From Paenibacillus sp. SC116 (lineage in GTDB: Bacteria; Bacillota; Bacilli; Paenibacillales; Paenibacillaceae), in assembly GCF_024733555.1 (NCBI RefSeq), contig NZ_JANIOF010000002.1:496001-560000 (forward strand): 64,000 nt of DNA. Direction: 5' to 3'. The position numbers and the translations under genes are program-made. Shown here piece after piece: positions 9,880-18,917 of the stretch. The number at the start of each line of letters is the position of its first letter. Within the stretch, counting starts at the first letter, position 1. A model generated the notes under the pieces. It saw nothing but the letters and a program-made list of their open reading frames with translations, was not told where the DNA came from and made no database searches.

Positions 9880-9906
9880 TGAAATAAAGCGGATTTTTAC
9901 CGATTA
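9880..9906 (+). promoter_or_regulatory. Candidate sigma-D-type promoter
   Basis: TGAA at 9880-9883, 15 nt, then ACCGATTA at 9899-9906, with the same TTTTACCGAT core seen upstream of 6366. It resembles TAAA-N15-GCCGATAA with imperfect elements. It lies directly after the preceding terminator and about 100 nt before the start of the methyltransferase-GT2 gene. Confidence 0.35.
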
Positions 9907-10005
9907 ACTATATAACTAGAGAAATGAAAAACGAGACCATGTGGATCTATATTATCTATTTAGTTAAAAAATGATTATAGAGGTAATAAGGAAGGAATTG
10001 ACGAT

Positions 10006-11895
10006 ATGACTGTAGCTTCTACGTTAACTTTTTCTGTTGTAGAAACAATTATTGTAGGGAATCCAGAGCGCGGATATGAACTCTGTTTCAATGAGTTGAT
10101 GAATAACCCGTCCAATAAGGAAGAAATAAATGCATTGCTTGGCTTATTGTCCGCTGTAGTAGGAAATCATGAAGTATCAGATATGTATTTTTCTCAGAGC
10201 AAGATTGCCTTAGAGCAGCTGAATGCTAATTTTAATAGAGTAATGAAGCAAATTAATAATATGGACATTAAGAAAAAGTGGGATAACTACCGCAGAGATC
10301 GTAATCAAGCTGAGCTTATTAGAATGTCCGTTACAGCGCCTTTGTGTAAGGGGGATGTTCTAGAAATCGGATGTGCGAATGGAGACTTGTCCGTTTTTAT
10401 TGCAAGTCACGGCAGCAACCTATTCGGTGTTGATGTTGATCCAGTTGCTATTGATTTGGCTAGGCATAAAGTCGCTAAGCTTGGCATTGATACTTGCTGT
10501 TTTCAAGTTGGGAATGGATACCAGTTGCAATTTGAAGACAATATCTTCGATACAGTTGTCGTAGCGGAGGTTCTAGAGCATGTAGATGATCCCAAAAGGA
10601 TACTTCAAGAAGCTTATCGGGTGTGTAAACCAGGTGGTACTATTATCGTAAGTGTTCCTAACGGTTATTCCATTCCAGACCCTGATCACTGCAATATATT
10701 TACGAGACCATTATTAAATGGCCTGGTTGATAATGCAATAGGCAGTTCTTTAACATGGAATGACCATATTCCAAACCAATGGATTATGGGCACAGTTAAA
10801 AAGCCTATCATGGATGTTGAAGTGCCGTATACATCGGTCAATATAAAGGAATTGTTTTTGCCGCAACCTTTTACGCTCCCTAAGAGCGACAAATTAGTTT
10901 CTGTAATTATCGCTACTTATAATAGAAGTAAATATATCGCGGATTCTGTAGAATCTGTATTGCAGCAAACGCATCAAAACATTGAGGTCATAGTAGTGGA
11001 TGATGGTTCTAATGAGCCAACTAAAGAAGCGCTTGCACCTTATTTAGATCGGATCACCTACATTTATAAGGAGAATGGCGGCAAATCATCGGCAGTAAAT
11101 GAAGCTATAAAGCATGTGAACGGTGATTTTATATGGGTATTTGATGATGATGATATCGCATTGCCATTAAAGCTAGAGCTTCAACTTAAGAGATTTGAGT
11201 TAAACCCTAATTTGGGGATGGTGCACACGCGTGGGATCAGTTTCAATGGAGCTACGCATCAAGTGGATCTCGTTCATGATTTATCTCCTTTATCAGAGCA
11301 ACTCGACTTTAAGCAGTTAGTTCGCGGCTGTTTCATTCATGGGCCTACTGTTATTTTTAAAAGAGAATGCCTACGTGTCATTGGAGAGTGGGATGTCGAA
11401 CTTATTAGAGCCCAAGATTATGATTATTGGTTGAGGCTAGCTCGTTATTTCGAGATGGAGTACTTGCCGGTACCAACAGTTCGATATAGAACTCATAATG
11501 GGGTAAGGGGATCGGAACAAAGTCCGGTAACGTACAATGACATCATAGCGAAAACAAATGACTACGAACAAATTATTTTCAAAAAATTATATCGTACAGT
11601 TCAAATCAGTGAAATATATAAAGATGTTTTTAAATCCGACAATGTAGTTTTAATGTTGGAAGCATTTATTGAACGTGCGTTAGTGTATGCGGGTAAGAGT
11701 TTAACGGATGAAATTAAGTTAGATATTAAAATTGTGAGAGAGAATGCTCATAATTTGGGTAACCCTTGTTTCAGTCAAGAAGCAATACAAAATATTGAGG
11801 CACTTGCAAATATCGTATTCGAAAAAGGATGGACGGATAAGGAACTGCTAACCGAGTTACTTGGAGTTGTTAACATAATTTCCTTAAAAGATTGA
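10006..11895 (+). CDS. SAM methyltransferase - family 2 glycosyltransferase fusion
   Basis: A 629-residue two-enzyme protein. After a ~90-residue helical N-terminus, residues ~115-235 form a class I SAM methyltransferase with VLEIGCANGDLSVF (motif I), VVAEVLEHVDDP and a VCKPGGTIIVSVP strand, as in the Methyltransf_11 group. Residues ~295-520 form a GT-A glycosyltransferase beginning KLVSVIIATYNRS, with VVDDGS, an FDDDD acidic motif and a C-terminal RAQDYDYWLRLA segment typical of GT2. The ATG at 10006 follows AAGGAAGG at 9988-9995. It is likely to extend and methylate a surface glycan. ugd follows 82 nt downstream without an obvious terminator, so co-transcription is possible. Confidence 0.85.
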   Translation: MTVASTLTFSVVETIIVGNPERGYELCFNELMNNPSNKEEINALLGLLSAVVGNHEVSDMYFSQSKIALEQLNANFNRVMKQINNMDIKKKWDNYRRDRNQAELIRMSVTAPLCKGDVLEIGCANGDLSVFIASHGSNLFGVDVDPVAIDLARHKVAKLGIDTCCFQVGNGYQLQFEDNIFDTVVVAEVLEHVDDPKRILQEAYRVCKPGGTIIVSVPNGYSIPDPDHCNIFTRPLLNGLVDNAIGSSLTWNDHIPNQWIMGTVKKPIMDVEVPYTSVNIKELFLPQPFTLPKSDKLVSVIIATYNRSKYIADSVESVLQQTHQNIEVIVVDDGSNEPTKEALAPYLDRITYIYKENGGKSSAVNEAIKHVNGDFIWVFDDDDIALPLKLELQLKRFELNPNLGMVHTRGISFNGATHQVDLVHDLSPLSEQLDFKQLVRGCFIHGPTVIFKRECLRVIGEWDVELIRAQDYDYWLRLARYFEMEYLPVPTVRYRTHNGVRGSEQSPVTYNDIIAKTNDYEQIIFKKLYRTVQISEIYKDVFKSDNVVLMLEAFIERALVYAGKSLTDEIKLDIKIVRENAHNLGNPCFSQEAIQNIEALANIVFEKGWTDKELLTELLGVVNIISLKD

Positions 11896-11977
11896 ACGGT
11901 ATCGCAGCAAGCTGAACATAGATTTTACATTTCAACGAGATAGGATTTTAGAATAATCGTAGCTTGGAGTGATGGAC

Positions 11978-13306
11978 ATGCAAATTGCTGTAATTGGCAC
12001 AGGGTATGTAGGATTAGTGACAGGTGTATGTCTTTCAGAAGTAGGACATCAAGTTACTTGTATAGATATAGACATAAATAAAATCAAACTTTTGAAGAAC
12101 GGTCAATCACCTATATATGAACCAGGGCTTCAAGAGCTTATTCAGAAAAATACTACAGCGGATCGACTGCACTTTACCAATGATTTTCAAGAGGGATTAA
12201 GTGGTGCAAAGGCTATTTATATCGCCGTTGGGACGCCTGCCAAGCGAGATGGAACAGCTAACTTAGAAGCTCTTGAGCAAGTCGGTATAGAAATTGCTAA
12301 ACGTATATCAGATTACACGGTGATTATTACGAAGAGTACAGTGCCTATTGGTACGAACGACAGGCTTAGAAGCTTGGTTGCGGAGCACAAACAAAAATCT
12401 GCATCGTTTGATGTTGTTTCCAACCCCGAGTTTTTAAGAGAGGGCTCTGCTATATTTGATACATTTAAGGGAGACAGAATAATAATAGGTGCTGACAGTG
12501 ATAAAGCAGCGGAAATTGTAGAGGAAATAAATCGACCATTCGAGATTCCTATTTATAGAACGACTATCCGAAGCGCAGAAATGATAAAGTATGCGTCAAA
12601 TGCTTTTCTAGCAACAAAAATAAGTTTTATTAATGAGATATCTAATTTGTGTGAGAAGCTGAACGCAGATATAGAAGAAGTAGCTTATGGCATGGGGATG
12701 GATAAGCGTATAGGAGGGCAATTTTTAAAGGCTGGAATTGGCTATGGCGGCTCATGTTTCCCTAAGGATACCAATGCTTTGGTACAGATTGCAGGGAATA
12801 TTGAACATGAGTTTGAATTGCTCAAATCAGTTATAGAAGTAAACAACGAGCAGCAAGGTTTACTGGTGAAAAAAGCAAGAATACGTTTTGGGACTTTAAA
12901 AGGCTTGAGAGTTGCAGTACTAGGGCTTGCCTTTAAACCTAATACGGATGATATCAGGGAAGCAGCTTCTCTTGTGGTAATTAATCAGCTAATAAAAGAA
13001 GGAGCACATGTTGTTGCGTACGACCCAGTAGCAATAAACAATGCTAAAAAGGTCTTGCCTGATCAGGTTGAATATACGGATTCTTTTGAGGGGGCAATAC
13101 AAGAAGCGGACTGTGCCATGATTTTAACAGAATGGGAAGAGGTTACGAATCAACCTATATCTAGCTACGTCACTTTAATGAAACAGCCAATAGTATTTGA
13201 TGGTCGTAACTGTTACCACTTGGATGAAGTTGAACAATTCCCTGTGGAGTATCATTCTATTGGCAGAAGAAGCATTATTTTAAATACTAGTGAGATTTTA
13301 TGCTAA
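11978..13306 (+). CDS. ugd: UDP-glucose 6-dehydrogenase
   Basis: A 442-residue NAD-dependent enzyme oxidising UDP-glucose to UDP-glucuronate in two steps. The N-terminal Rossmann motif IAVIGTGYVGLVTG, the STVPIGT and NPEFLREG segments, the central helix around EMIKYASNAFLATK and the catalytic cysteine in GYGGSCFPKD are all present, as is the C-terminal VLGLAFKPNTDD signature. The open frame extends to GTG 11969, but that codon overlaps the GGAG ribosome binding site (11966-11969). ATG 11978, 8 nt downstream of it, is the better start. UDP-glucuronate could feed the neighbouring glycosyltransferases or a teichuronic-type polymer. B. subtilis TuaD and Ugd are the closest known types. Confidence 0.95.
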   Translation: MQIAVIGTGYVGLVTGVCLSEVGHQVTCIDIDINKIKLLKNGQSPIYEPGLQELIQKNTTADRLHFTNDFQEGLSGAKAIYIAVGTPAKRDGTANLEALEQVGIEIAKRISDYTVIITKSTVPIGTNDRLRSLVAEHKQKSASFDVVSNPEFLREGSAIFDTFKGDRIIIGADSDKAAEIVEEINRPFEIPIYRTTIRSAEMIKYASNAFLATKISFINEISNLCEKLNADIEEVAYGMGMDKRIGGQFLKAGIGYGGSCFPKDTNALVQIAGNIEHEFELLKSVIEVNNEQQGLLVKKARIRFGTLKGLRVAVLGLAFKPNTDDIREAASLVVINQLIKEGAHVVAYDPVAINNAKKVLPDQVEYTDSFEGAIQEADCAMILTEWEEVTNQPISSYVTLMKQPIVFDGRNCYHLDEVEQFPVEYHSIGRRSIILNTSEILC

Positions 13307-13350
13307 TCACTAAGTGTTTGGAGAGAAAAGGAGTTATGGCAATAGGTGTT

Positions 13351-13380
13351 TTGAATCACTTTTCTAGAAATATGTAGATA
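13351..13380 (+). promoter_or_regulatory. Candidate sigma-A promoter of fliB
   Basis: TTGAAT at 13351-13356, 18 nt, then TAGATA at 13375-13380. Transcription would begin about 18 nt before the fliB start. This rests on element similarity only. Confidence 0.3.
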
Positions 13381-13404
13381 CATTGCAGAAAGAGGGTCAG
13401 GATA

Positions 13405-14640
13405 ATGACGATTGAAAATTCACTAATGCCCTCTTATATGAGGAAGTTTGAATGTATAGGTGGAGCATGTGAAGATACATGCTGCAGCGGGTGGTCAATA
13501 ACGCTCGATAAAAAATCCTATAAATCCTATAAAAAAACGAAGAGCAAAGACCTTAAATCAAGGATGCAAGGGAAAATTGAAAAAACCCCGGAGTTTTTAC
13601 ATAGTGACCGCTCTTATGCTTATTTTAAGATGGATGAAAATGAACGTTGCCCTATGATTACTACAGGCGGATTGTGCTCTATTCAATTAGAATTAGGAGA
13701 GCAGGCTCTATCACCTACATGTTCAACATATCCTCGTAAAATAAATCGGATAAATGAGCAACTAGAGATGTCTGCTAGCTTATCATGTCCTGAAGTGGCT
13801 AGATTGGCACTGTTAAATGAAAATGGGATTGAATTTGACGAAGTTGAATTTGATATGTCTAGTAACTGGGCTATATCTCAACAAATGAACACCCATGATA
13901 CATTAACGAATCAGCATCTATTTTGGCCAATAAGAATGTTTAGCATTGAGATAGTACAGAATCGCAGAGTTGAACTTCCAGACCGTTTAGTTGCATTAGG
14001 GTTGTTTATTGCTCGCATCCAACAGGAATTAGCAGCAGGTAATGTACATGATATTGAACATATTATTCATGAATATCGTATGAAAATGAATAATACTCAA
14101 TATTTAGAGGCTATTCACAATATTGATGTAAGTATTGAGTTGCAAGTTAAAGTTCTTCTTGGAATTCTACAAAATAGGTTTAACTATGGCACTGTAGGCA
14201 AACGATATGAGCAGGTTTTGAGTGAGTTAAAAGAAGGATATGCTATAGATGAAATAGGGAATGAAATAAGTGAAGTAGTTGAAGTTTATAAGCATAATTA
14301 TCTCAATTATTACTATCCATTTATTAATGAGCATGAATATATTCTTGAGAACTATGTTGTAAATGCAATATTTAAAAATGTATTTCCAAGTGATATGAAC
14401 CAAGTATTTCAAGAATATACGACGCTGATGGTCAATTATGCAATGATCAAAGTTCATCTTGTGGGAGTGGCAGGATATAATAAGCGGTTAGATTATGAAA
14501 TAATTATTAAAACAATTCAAGCGTTGGTAAAAACAACGGAACACCACAGTCACTATTTAGAAGGTGTATTGACTATGCTAGATGCGAATAAGTTCAATAC
14601 AATGGCCCATATTTCGACTTTAATAAAGGATATGAAATAA
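13405..14640 (+). CDS. fliB: Flagellin lysine-N-methylase (FliB family)
   Basis: A 411-residue protein with the cysteine-rich FliB signature. FECIGGACEDTCCSGW lies near residue 13, and later come CPMITTGGLCSIQ and SPTCSTYPRK. In Salmonella, FliB methylates the epsilon-amino groups of flagellin lysines, and the conserved cysteines are thought to hold an iron-sulfur cluster. The C-terminal half is helical and poorly conserved. Family length is about 380-420 residues, so this copy looks intact. The ATG at 13405 follows AGAGGG. Its place at the end of a glycosyltransferase/methyltransferase island is the strongest hint that the island acts on flagellin. No flagellin gene is in the window; it may lie upstream. 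Confidence 0.85.
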   Translation: MTIENSLMPSYMRKFECIGGACEDTCCSGWSITLDKKSYKSYKKTKSKDLKSRMQGKIEKTPEFLHSDRSYAYFKMDENERCPMITTGGLCSIQLELGEQALSPTCSTYPRKINRINEQLEMSASLSCPEVARLALLNENGIEFDEVEFDMSSNWAISQQMNTHDTLTNQHLFWPIRMFSIEIVQNRRVELPDRLVALGLFIARIQQELAAGNVHDIEHIIHEYRMKMNNTQYLEAIHNIDVSIELQVKVLLGILQNRFNYGTVGKRYEQVLSELKEGYAIDEIGNEISEVVEVYKHNYLNYYYPFINEHEYILENYVVNAIFKNVFPSDMNQVFQEYTTLMVNYAMIKVHLVGVAGYNKRLDYEIIIKTIQALVKTTEHHSHYLEGVLTMLDANKFNTMAHISTLIKDMK

Positions 14641-14721
14641 AGGTGTTTAGATGGCCGAACCCCTGTTGTTAAGGTCAAAAACATCGAATTTAACGAGCAG
14701 GTATAAAATAACTATTTCTCA

Positions 14722-14774
14722 TTGACACCGCTTCCACCGAATGATATAGTCGATATTGTGAAGATAAACTTCAC
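14722..14774 (+). promoter_or_regulatory. Sigma-A promoter and leader hairpin of the cold shock gene
   Basis: TTGACA at 14722-14727, 17 nt, TATAGT at 14745-14750: a near-consensus vegetative promoter. Transcription should start near 14757, exactly where a small perfect hairpin begins (GTGAAG / CTTCAC, 14758-14774, 5-nt loop). The hairpin would cap the 5' end of the mRNA, about 30 nt before the start codon. Confidence 0.75.
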
Positions 14775-14803
14775 GGTACTTGAAGATGAAGGGATGTATA
14801 AAG

Positions 14804-15001
14804 ATGCAAGGTAAAGTTAAATGGTTCAACGCAGAAAAAGGTTACGGTTTCATCGAAACAGCTGAAGGTAACGACGTGTTCGTTCACTTCTCCGCTATCC
14901 AAACTGATGGCTTCAAGACATTGGAAGAAGGTCAAGCAGTTGAGTTTGATATCGTGGAAGGCGCTCGCGGACCACAAGCAGCTAACGTAATCAAATTGTA
15001 A
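14804..15001 (+). CDS. Cold shock protein, CspA family
   Basis: A 65-residue single cold-shock domain (OB fold) with both RNA-binding motifs, KGYGFIE (RNP1) and DVFVHFS (RNP2), and the usual start [13 protein letters not shown]. It acts as a cytoplasmic single-stranded nucleic acid chaperone. The upstream in-frame TTG at 14780 lacks a matching ribosome binding site; ATG 14804 gives the canonical length and follows AAGGG at 14789-14793. It is monocistronic, with its own strong promoter and terminator. Confidence 0.95.
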   Translation: MQGKVKWFNAEKGYGFIETAEGNDVFVHFSAIQTDGFKTLEEGQAVEFDIVEGARGPQAANVIKL

Positions 15002-15041
15002 TTATACCGGCAATTGCCGAATAATATATGATACGGTAGCT

Positions 15042-15070
15042 AAACCCTCTGACTTGTTCAGAGGGTTTTT
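15042..15070 (+). terminator. Intrinsic terminator of the cold shock gene
   Basis: An 11-bp perfect stem (AAACCCTCTGA / TCAGAGGGTTT) with a 5-nt loop ends in a run of five T residues. Confidence 0.9.
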
Positions 15071-15420
15071 CTGTGCGTATTAGAAAGTTGATTAAACAAA
15101 TCACCCTAGCTCTACAGGGTTTTAAAGCACTTTCGATCTTTGTACTACTCTTCATGCCTTCCTGAAAAATCTTAAATTTCGGTGTCCATCTTATCTGTAG
15201 TAGGTATGTTAACTTCAGACGAGATATGCTGCTTCTTTCCATAAATTCTTTGTACAGCACGATTATTCTCCTTTGCTTATTAACAATGTTCCTTCATTGT
15301 TTCATGCCTCCATGAGAACGGGTATAAGTAATGAAATAAAGTTCTTATTATCGTAAACGTTCTTTTGAAATCATGTGTGCCCATATGATATAATAGAGGT
15401 AAGCAAAGGAGGAGTGCCCT
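15071..15420. other. Intergenic region upstream of hpf, no gene seen
   Basis: Only short, unsupported reading frames occur here. Apart from the hpf promoter and ribosome binding site at its right end, I see no RNA gene, repeat or mobile-element remnant. Confidence 0.6.
15365..15394 (+). promoter_or_regulatory. Promoter of hpf
   Basis: TTGAAA at 15365-15370, 18 nt, TATAAT at 15389-15394, followed 26 nt later by the hpf start. In B. subtilis the orthologue is stress- and stationary-phase controlled; no sigma-B type sequence was identified here. Confidence 0.6.
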
Positions 15421-15978
15421 ATGAATTACAGCATTCGAGGCCAACAGATTGAAGTTACTGACGCTCTCCGCGAATATGTGGAGAAGAAGCTAAGCCGACT
15501 TGAACGCTATTTTGAAGCACCTACTTCTGACTTGAACGTAACGCTCAGCGTTACCCGTGATTTGCACGGCGTTGAAGTCACGATTCCAATGCCAGGTTTA
15601 CTGTTGCGTGCTGAGGACCGCAGCAAAGATATGTATGCATCTGTTGATGCAGTAGTTGATAAGCTTGAGCGCCAAATACGCAAGCATAAGACAAAAGTAA
15701 ACCGCAAGTTCCGCCAACGTCCAGACGGCGGGTTGAAGCAATTGTTTACCGAAGGAGAAGCTTCTCACTCTTCTGTACAAGTGCAGGAGCAAGAGGATGA
15801 GCTAGAGCTCGTTCGAACGAAACGTTTCACGCTGAAGCCAATGGATGTGGAGGAAGCGATTCTCCAGATGAATATGATTGGACATAATTTCTTTGTCTTC
15901 TCTAATGCTGATACGAAGGAAGTCAACGTCGTATATCGCCGTAATGACGGTCGCTACGGCCTCATTGAGCAAGGCTAA
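15421..15978 (+). CDS. hpf: Ribosome hibernation promoting factor, long form
   Basis: A 185-residue protein. Residues 1-~100 are the S30AE/HPF domain (YSIRGQQIEVTDALREYVEKKL), which binds the decoding and tRNA sites of the 30S subunit. Residues ~125-185 are the dimerisation domain (KRFTLKPMDVEEAILQMNM, NVVYRRNDGRYGLIE) that joins two 70S ribosomes into inactive 100S dimers. Long Hpf is typical of Firmicutes. The ATG at 15421 follows AAAGGAGGAG. In B. subtilis it lies just downstream of hag-fliD-fliS-fliT and upstream of secA; here the gene to its right is also secA. Confidence 0.95.
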   Translation: MNYSIRGQQIEVTDALREYVEKKLSRLERYFEAPTSDLNVTLSVTRDLHGVEVTIPMPGLLLRAEDRSKDMYASVDAVVDKLERQIRKHKTKVNRKFRQRPDGGLKQLFTEGEASHSSVQVQEQEDELELVRTKRFTLKPMDVEEAILQMNMIGHNFFVFSNADTKEVNVVYRRNDGRYGLIEQG

Positions 15979-16032
15979 CTGATAAGGCGCACTTTCTATT
16001 ATAAAGGACGATGTCCCTAATTTATGAAGATC

Positions 16033-16066
16033 AGAGCCTATTTCCCACAACGGAATGGGCTCTTTT
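16033..16066 (+). terminator. Intrinsic terminator of hpf
   Basis: A stem of about 12 bp (AGAGCCTATTTCC with GGAATGGGCTCT; one bulged T, one wobble) is followed by TTTT. It lies inside a 60-codon open frame (16024-16206), which argues that frame is not a gene. Confidence 0.75.
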
Positions 16067-16247
16067 CACGTATAATAGATTATAAGAATGATAGACCCGT
16101 AGGACGGGGCTGGGACGGTTGCGACAATCCCATGAAAATGTTACAATTTATTGCAAAACGAGTCAACGAACAAGTTCTCTATTGCAGGCCTAATTTAGCA
16201 AGATAAGCCGTGAGAATGCGTTCTGTTTTGCGTGAAAGGGGCTAACC

Positions 16248-18749
16248 ATGCTAGGACTTGTGAAAAAACTATTCGGAGATGCTAATGAACGTGAAGTGAA
16301 ACGGTTAATGAAGACCGTTGAGTTCATTAATAGCTTGGAACCAGAATTCGAAAAATTAACGGATGAACAGATTCGTGCGAAAACAGATGAGTTCCGTGCG
16401 CGCCTTGAGAAGGGCGATACATTGGATGAACTTTTACCGGAAGTATTCGCTACTGTTCGTGAAGCAGCGAAGCGTACCTTGGGTATGCGCCATTATGATG
16501 TACAGCTTCTAGGCGGTATGGTACTTCATGAAGGTAAGATTGCAGAAATGAAAACGGGTGAAGGTAAAACGCTTGTTGGAACTTTGCCGGTTTATTTGAA
16601 TGCGTTGGCAGGTAAAGGCGTTCATGTGGTTACAGTCAATGACTATTTGGCGACACGTGACAGCGAGATCATGTCTCAAGTTTATAATTTCCTAGGTATG
16701 ACCGTAGGATTGAACTTGGCTAACATGGATGCTGATGATAAGCAAGAAGCGTACGCTTGTGATATTACTTATGGAACGAACAATGAGTTCGGCTTTGACT
16801 ATTTGCGTGACAACATGGTGTTGTACAAAGAGCAAATGACACAGCGACCATTGAACTTTGCGATTATCGATGAGGTTGACTCTATCTTGGTCGATGAGGC
16901 GCGTACACCACTTATTATTTCTGGACAGGCTGCAAAGTCTGCTGAATTATATTTTGGAGCAGATCGCTTTATTCGCCGTTTAGTGGAGGAGGACTATTCA
17001 ATAGACGTGAAGACGCGTCAAGTCTCTCTTACTGAAGCTGGTGTGGCAAAGGCTGAGAAAGCTTTCAGCATCGAGAACATGTATGATGTGAAGAATGTAA
17101 CGCTGAATCACCACCTTCAGCAAGCACTTCGTGCGCATTATATTATGCGTCTGGATGTAGACTATGTTATTAACGATGGAGAGATTGTCATCGTTGATGA
17201 ATTCACAGGACGTATGATGGCTGGACGTCGATACAGTGATGGCTTGCATCAAGCGATCGAGGCGAAGGAAGGTCTGGAAATTCAGAACGAGAGCATGACG
17301 CTCGCGACGATCACATTCCAGAACTACTTCCGTATGTATCGTAAGCTGGCTGGTATGACGGGTACAGCGAAGACAGAAGAAGAAGAGTTCAAGAGCATTT
17401 ACGGTCTTGAGGTTATTCAGATTCCGACGAATAAGACGAACCAACGTAAAGATACGCCGGATGTCGTTTACAAGTCAGTTAACGGCAAATTCAAGGCTGC
17501 AGTTGAGCAGATCGTTGAATGTAACAAGAAGGGACAGCCAGTACTTGTAGGTACGGTATCCATCGAGAATTCGGAGCGTTTGTCTGACATGCTTCGCAAA
17601 AAGGGGATTGCGCATAAAGTATTGAATGCGAAGTTCCATGAGGAAGAGGCAGAAATTATCTCTCGTGCAGGTCAGCCGAGCTCCGTTACGATTGCAACGA
17701 ACATGGCAGGTCGTGGTACGGACATCTTGCTTGGTGAAGGCGTAGCTGACAAGGGCGGTCTTCACATTATCGGTACGGAACGTCATGAGAGCCGTCGTAT
17801 TGATAATCAGTTGCGTGGTCGTGCAGGACGTCAAGGTGACCCAGGTTCTTCTCAGTTCTACTTGTCTCTTGAAGATGAGCTAATGCGTCGTTTCGGTGCT
17901 GATAACATTATGGCAATGATGGAACGTATGGGCTTTGAAGAAGATCAGCCGATCGAATCCAAGTTGATTACGAAGGCGGTTGAGTCGGCTCAGAAACGCG
18001 TTGAAGGTAACAACTTCGACATGCGTAAAGTCGTTCTTCAGTATGACGACGTCATGAACCAACAACGTGAGATCATTTACAAGCAGCGCCGTGAGGTTCT
18101 AGAAGCAGAAAATATCCGCCAAATCGTTATGGATATGATCTCGCCTTGCATCGATCGTATCGTAGATGCGCATTGTAATGACGAAGAGATTCCTGAGAAC
18201 TGGGATTACGAAGAAATTATGAAATATATGCACCTTCATTTGCTTGAAGATGGTTCGATTACGAAGGACGATCTATGGGGCAAAGAGAAAGAAGAGATTA
18301 AGGAAGTTCTCTTCAAGAAGGTTGAAGAGAAATATATCGAGCGCGAGCAATCGATGGGCGAAGAGCTTGTACGTGAGTTCGAGAAAGTTATCGTGCTGCG
18401 TGCAGTAGATTCGAAATGGATGGATCATATCGATGCGATGGATCACCTGCGTCAAGGTATTCATCTCCGTGCATATGGTGGTACAGACCCGCTTCGTGAA
18501 TATCAATTTGAAGGCTATGAGATGTTCCATCAGATGATTGCAGCGATTCAGGAAGAAGTATCGACGCTTGTGATGAAGTCCCATGTAGAGCAAAATGTAC
18601 AGCGTCAGGCTGTCATTGATGAGAGCAAGATCTCTACGAATGCTGAACCAGGCGTGAAGCGTCCTGTTCAGAAGGATGAAGAAATCGGACGTAATGACGC
18701 TTGTCCTTGCGGCAGCGGTAAGAAATATAAACAGTGCCACGGTAAATAA
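16248..18749 (+). CDS. secA: Protein translocase ATPase SecA
   Basis: An 833-residue motor ATPase driving preproteins through SecYEG. The Walker A-type [15 protein letters not shown] lies near residue 100, the DEAD-like [15 protein letters not shown] near 205, and the second RecA domain carries [10 protein letters not shown] and [13 protein letters not shown]. The extreme C-terminus has the zinc-binding, SecB/ribosome-type tail [14 protein letters not shown]. Length matches Bacillales SecA (about 840). The ATG at 16248 follows AAAGGGG. It is followed by prfB, as in B. subtilis. Confidence 0.98.
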   Translation: MLGLVKKLFGDANEREVKRLMKTVEFINSLEPEFEKLTDEQIRAKTDEFRARLEKGDTLDELLPEVFATVREAAKRTLGMRHYDVQLLGGMVLHEGKIAEMKTGEGKTLVGTLPVYLNALAGKGVHVVTVNDYLATRDSEIMSQVYNFLGMTVGLNLANMDADDKQEAYACDITYGTNNEFGFDYLRDNMVLYKEQMTQRPLNFAIIDEVDSILVDEARTPLIISGQAAKSAELYFGADRFIRRLVEEDYSIDVKTRQVSLTEAGVAKAEKAFSIENMYDVKNVTLNHHLQQALRAHYIMRLDVDYVINDGEIVIVDEFTGRMMAGRRYSDGLHQAIEAKEGLEIQNESMTLATITFQNYFRMYRKLAGMTGTAKTEEEEFKSIYGLEVIQIPTNKTNQRKDTPDVVYKSVNGKFKAAVEQIVECNKKGQPVLVGTVSIENSERLSDMLRKKGIAHKVLNAKFHEEEAEIISRAGQPSSVTIATNMAGRGTDILLGEGVADKGGLHIIGTERHESRRIDNQLRGRAGRQGDPGSSQFYLSLEDELMRRFGADNIMAMMERMGFEEDQPIESKLITKAVESAQKRVEGNNFDMRKVVLQYDDVMNQQREIIYKQRREVLEAENIRQIVMDMISPCIDRIVDAHCNDEEIPENWDYEEIMKYMHLHLLEDGSITKDDLWGKEKEEIKEVLFKKVEEKYIEREQSMGEELVREFEKVIVLRAVDSKWMDHIDAMDHLRQGIHLRAYGGTDPLREYQFEGYEMFHQMIAAIQEEVSTLVMKSHVEQNVQRQAVIDESKISTNAEPGVKRPVQKDEEIGRNDACPCGSGKKYKQCHGK

Positions 18750-18852
18750 AGAACGTATTATCACTTAGTAAAGTGTATAAAGCTAAACGGGAATTCATCT
18801 GAAAGACCTTTAGTGTACGTGACTTAATAATAACCGAGGTAGAACTGTATGA

Positions 18853-18885
18853 AACAACGGGCAGCCGCATTGGGTGCCCGTTGTT
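18853..18885 (+). terminator. Strong hairpin between secA and prfB (weak terminator or attenuator)
   Basis: An 11-bp perfect stem (AACAACGGGCA / TGCCCGTTGTT) is extended by further pairs inside. The following tail is only TTGTTATG, so full termination is doubtful; partial readthrough into prfB is likely. Confidence 0.5.
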
Positions 18886-18917
18886 ATGTACATGAATATT
18901 TAGTGAGGTGAATTATG

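Noticed and set aside
13336-13377. A 13-residue leader peptide frame (ATG to TAG) before fliB with AAAAGGAG upstream
   Set aside because: The gap between the Shine-Dalgarno and the ATG is only 2 nt, and the frame overlaps the candidate promoter elements.
14991-15260. 89-codon minus-strand frame after the cold shock gene
   Set aside because: It runs through the csp terminator, lacks a ribosome binding site and resembles no protein family.
16024-16206. 60-codon frame between hpf and secA
   Set aside because: It contains the hpf terminator hairpin, and its sequence has no protein-like features.
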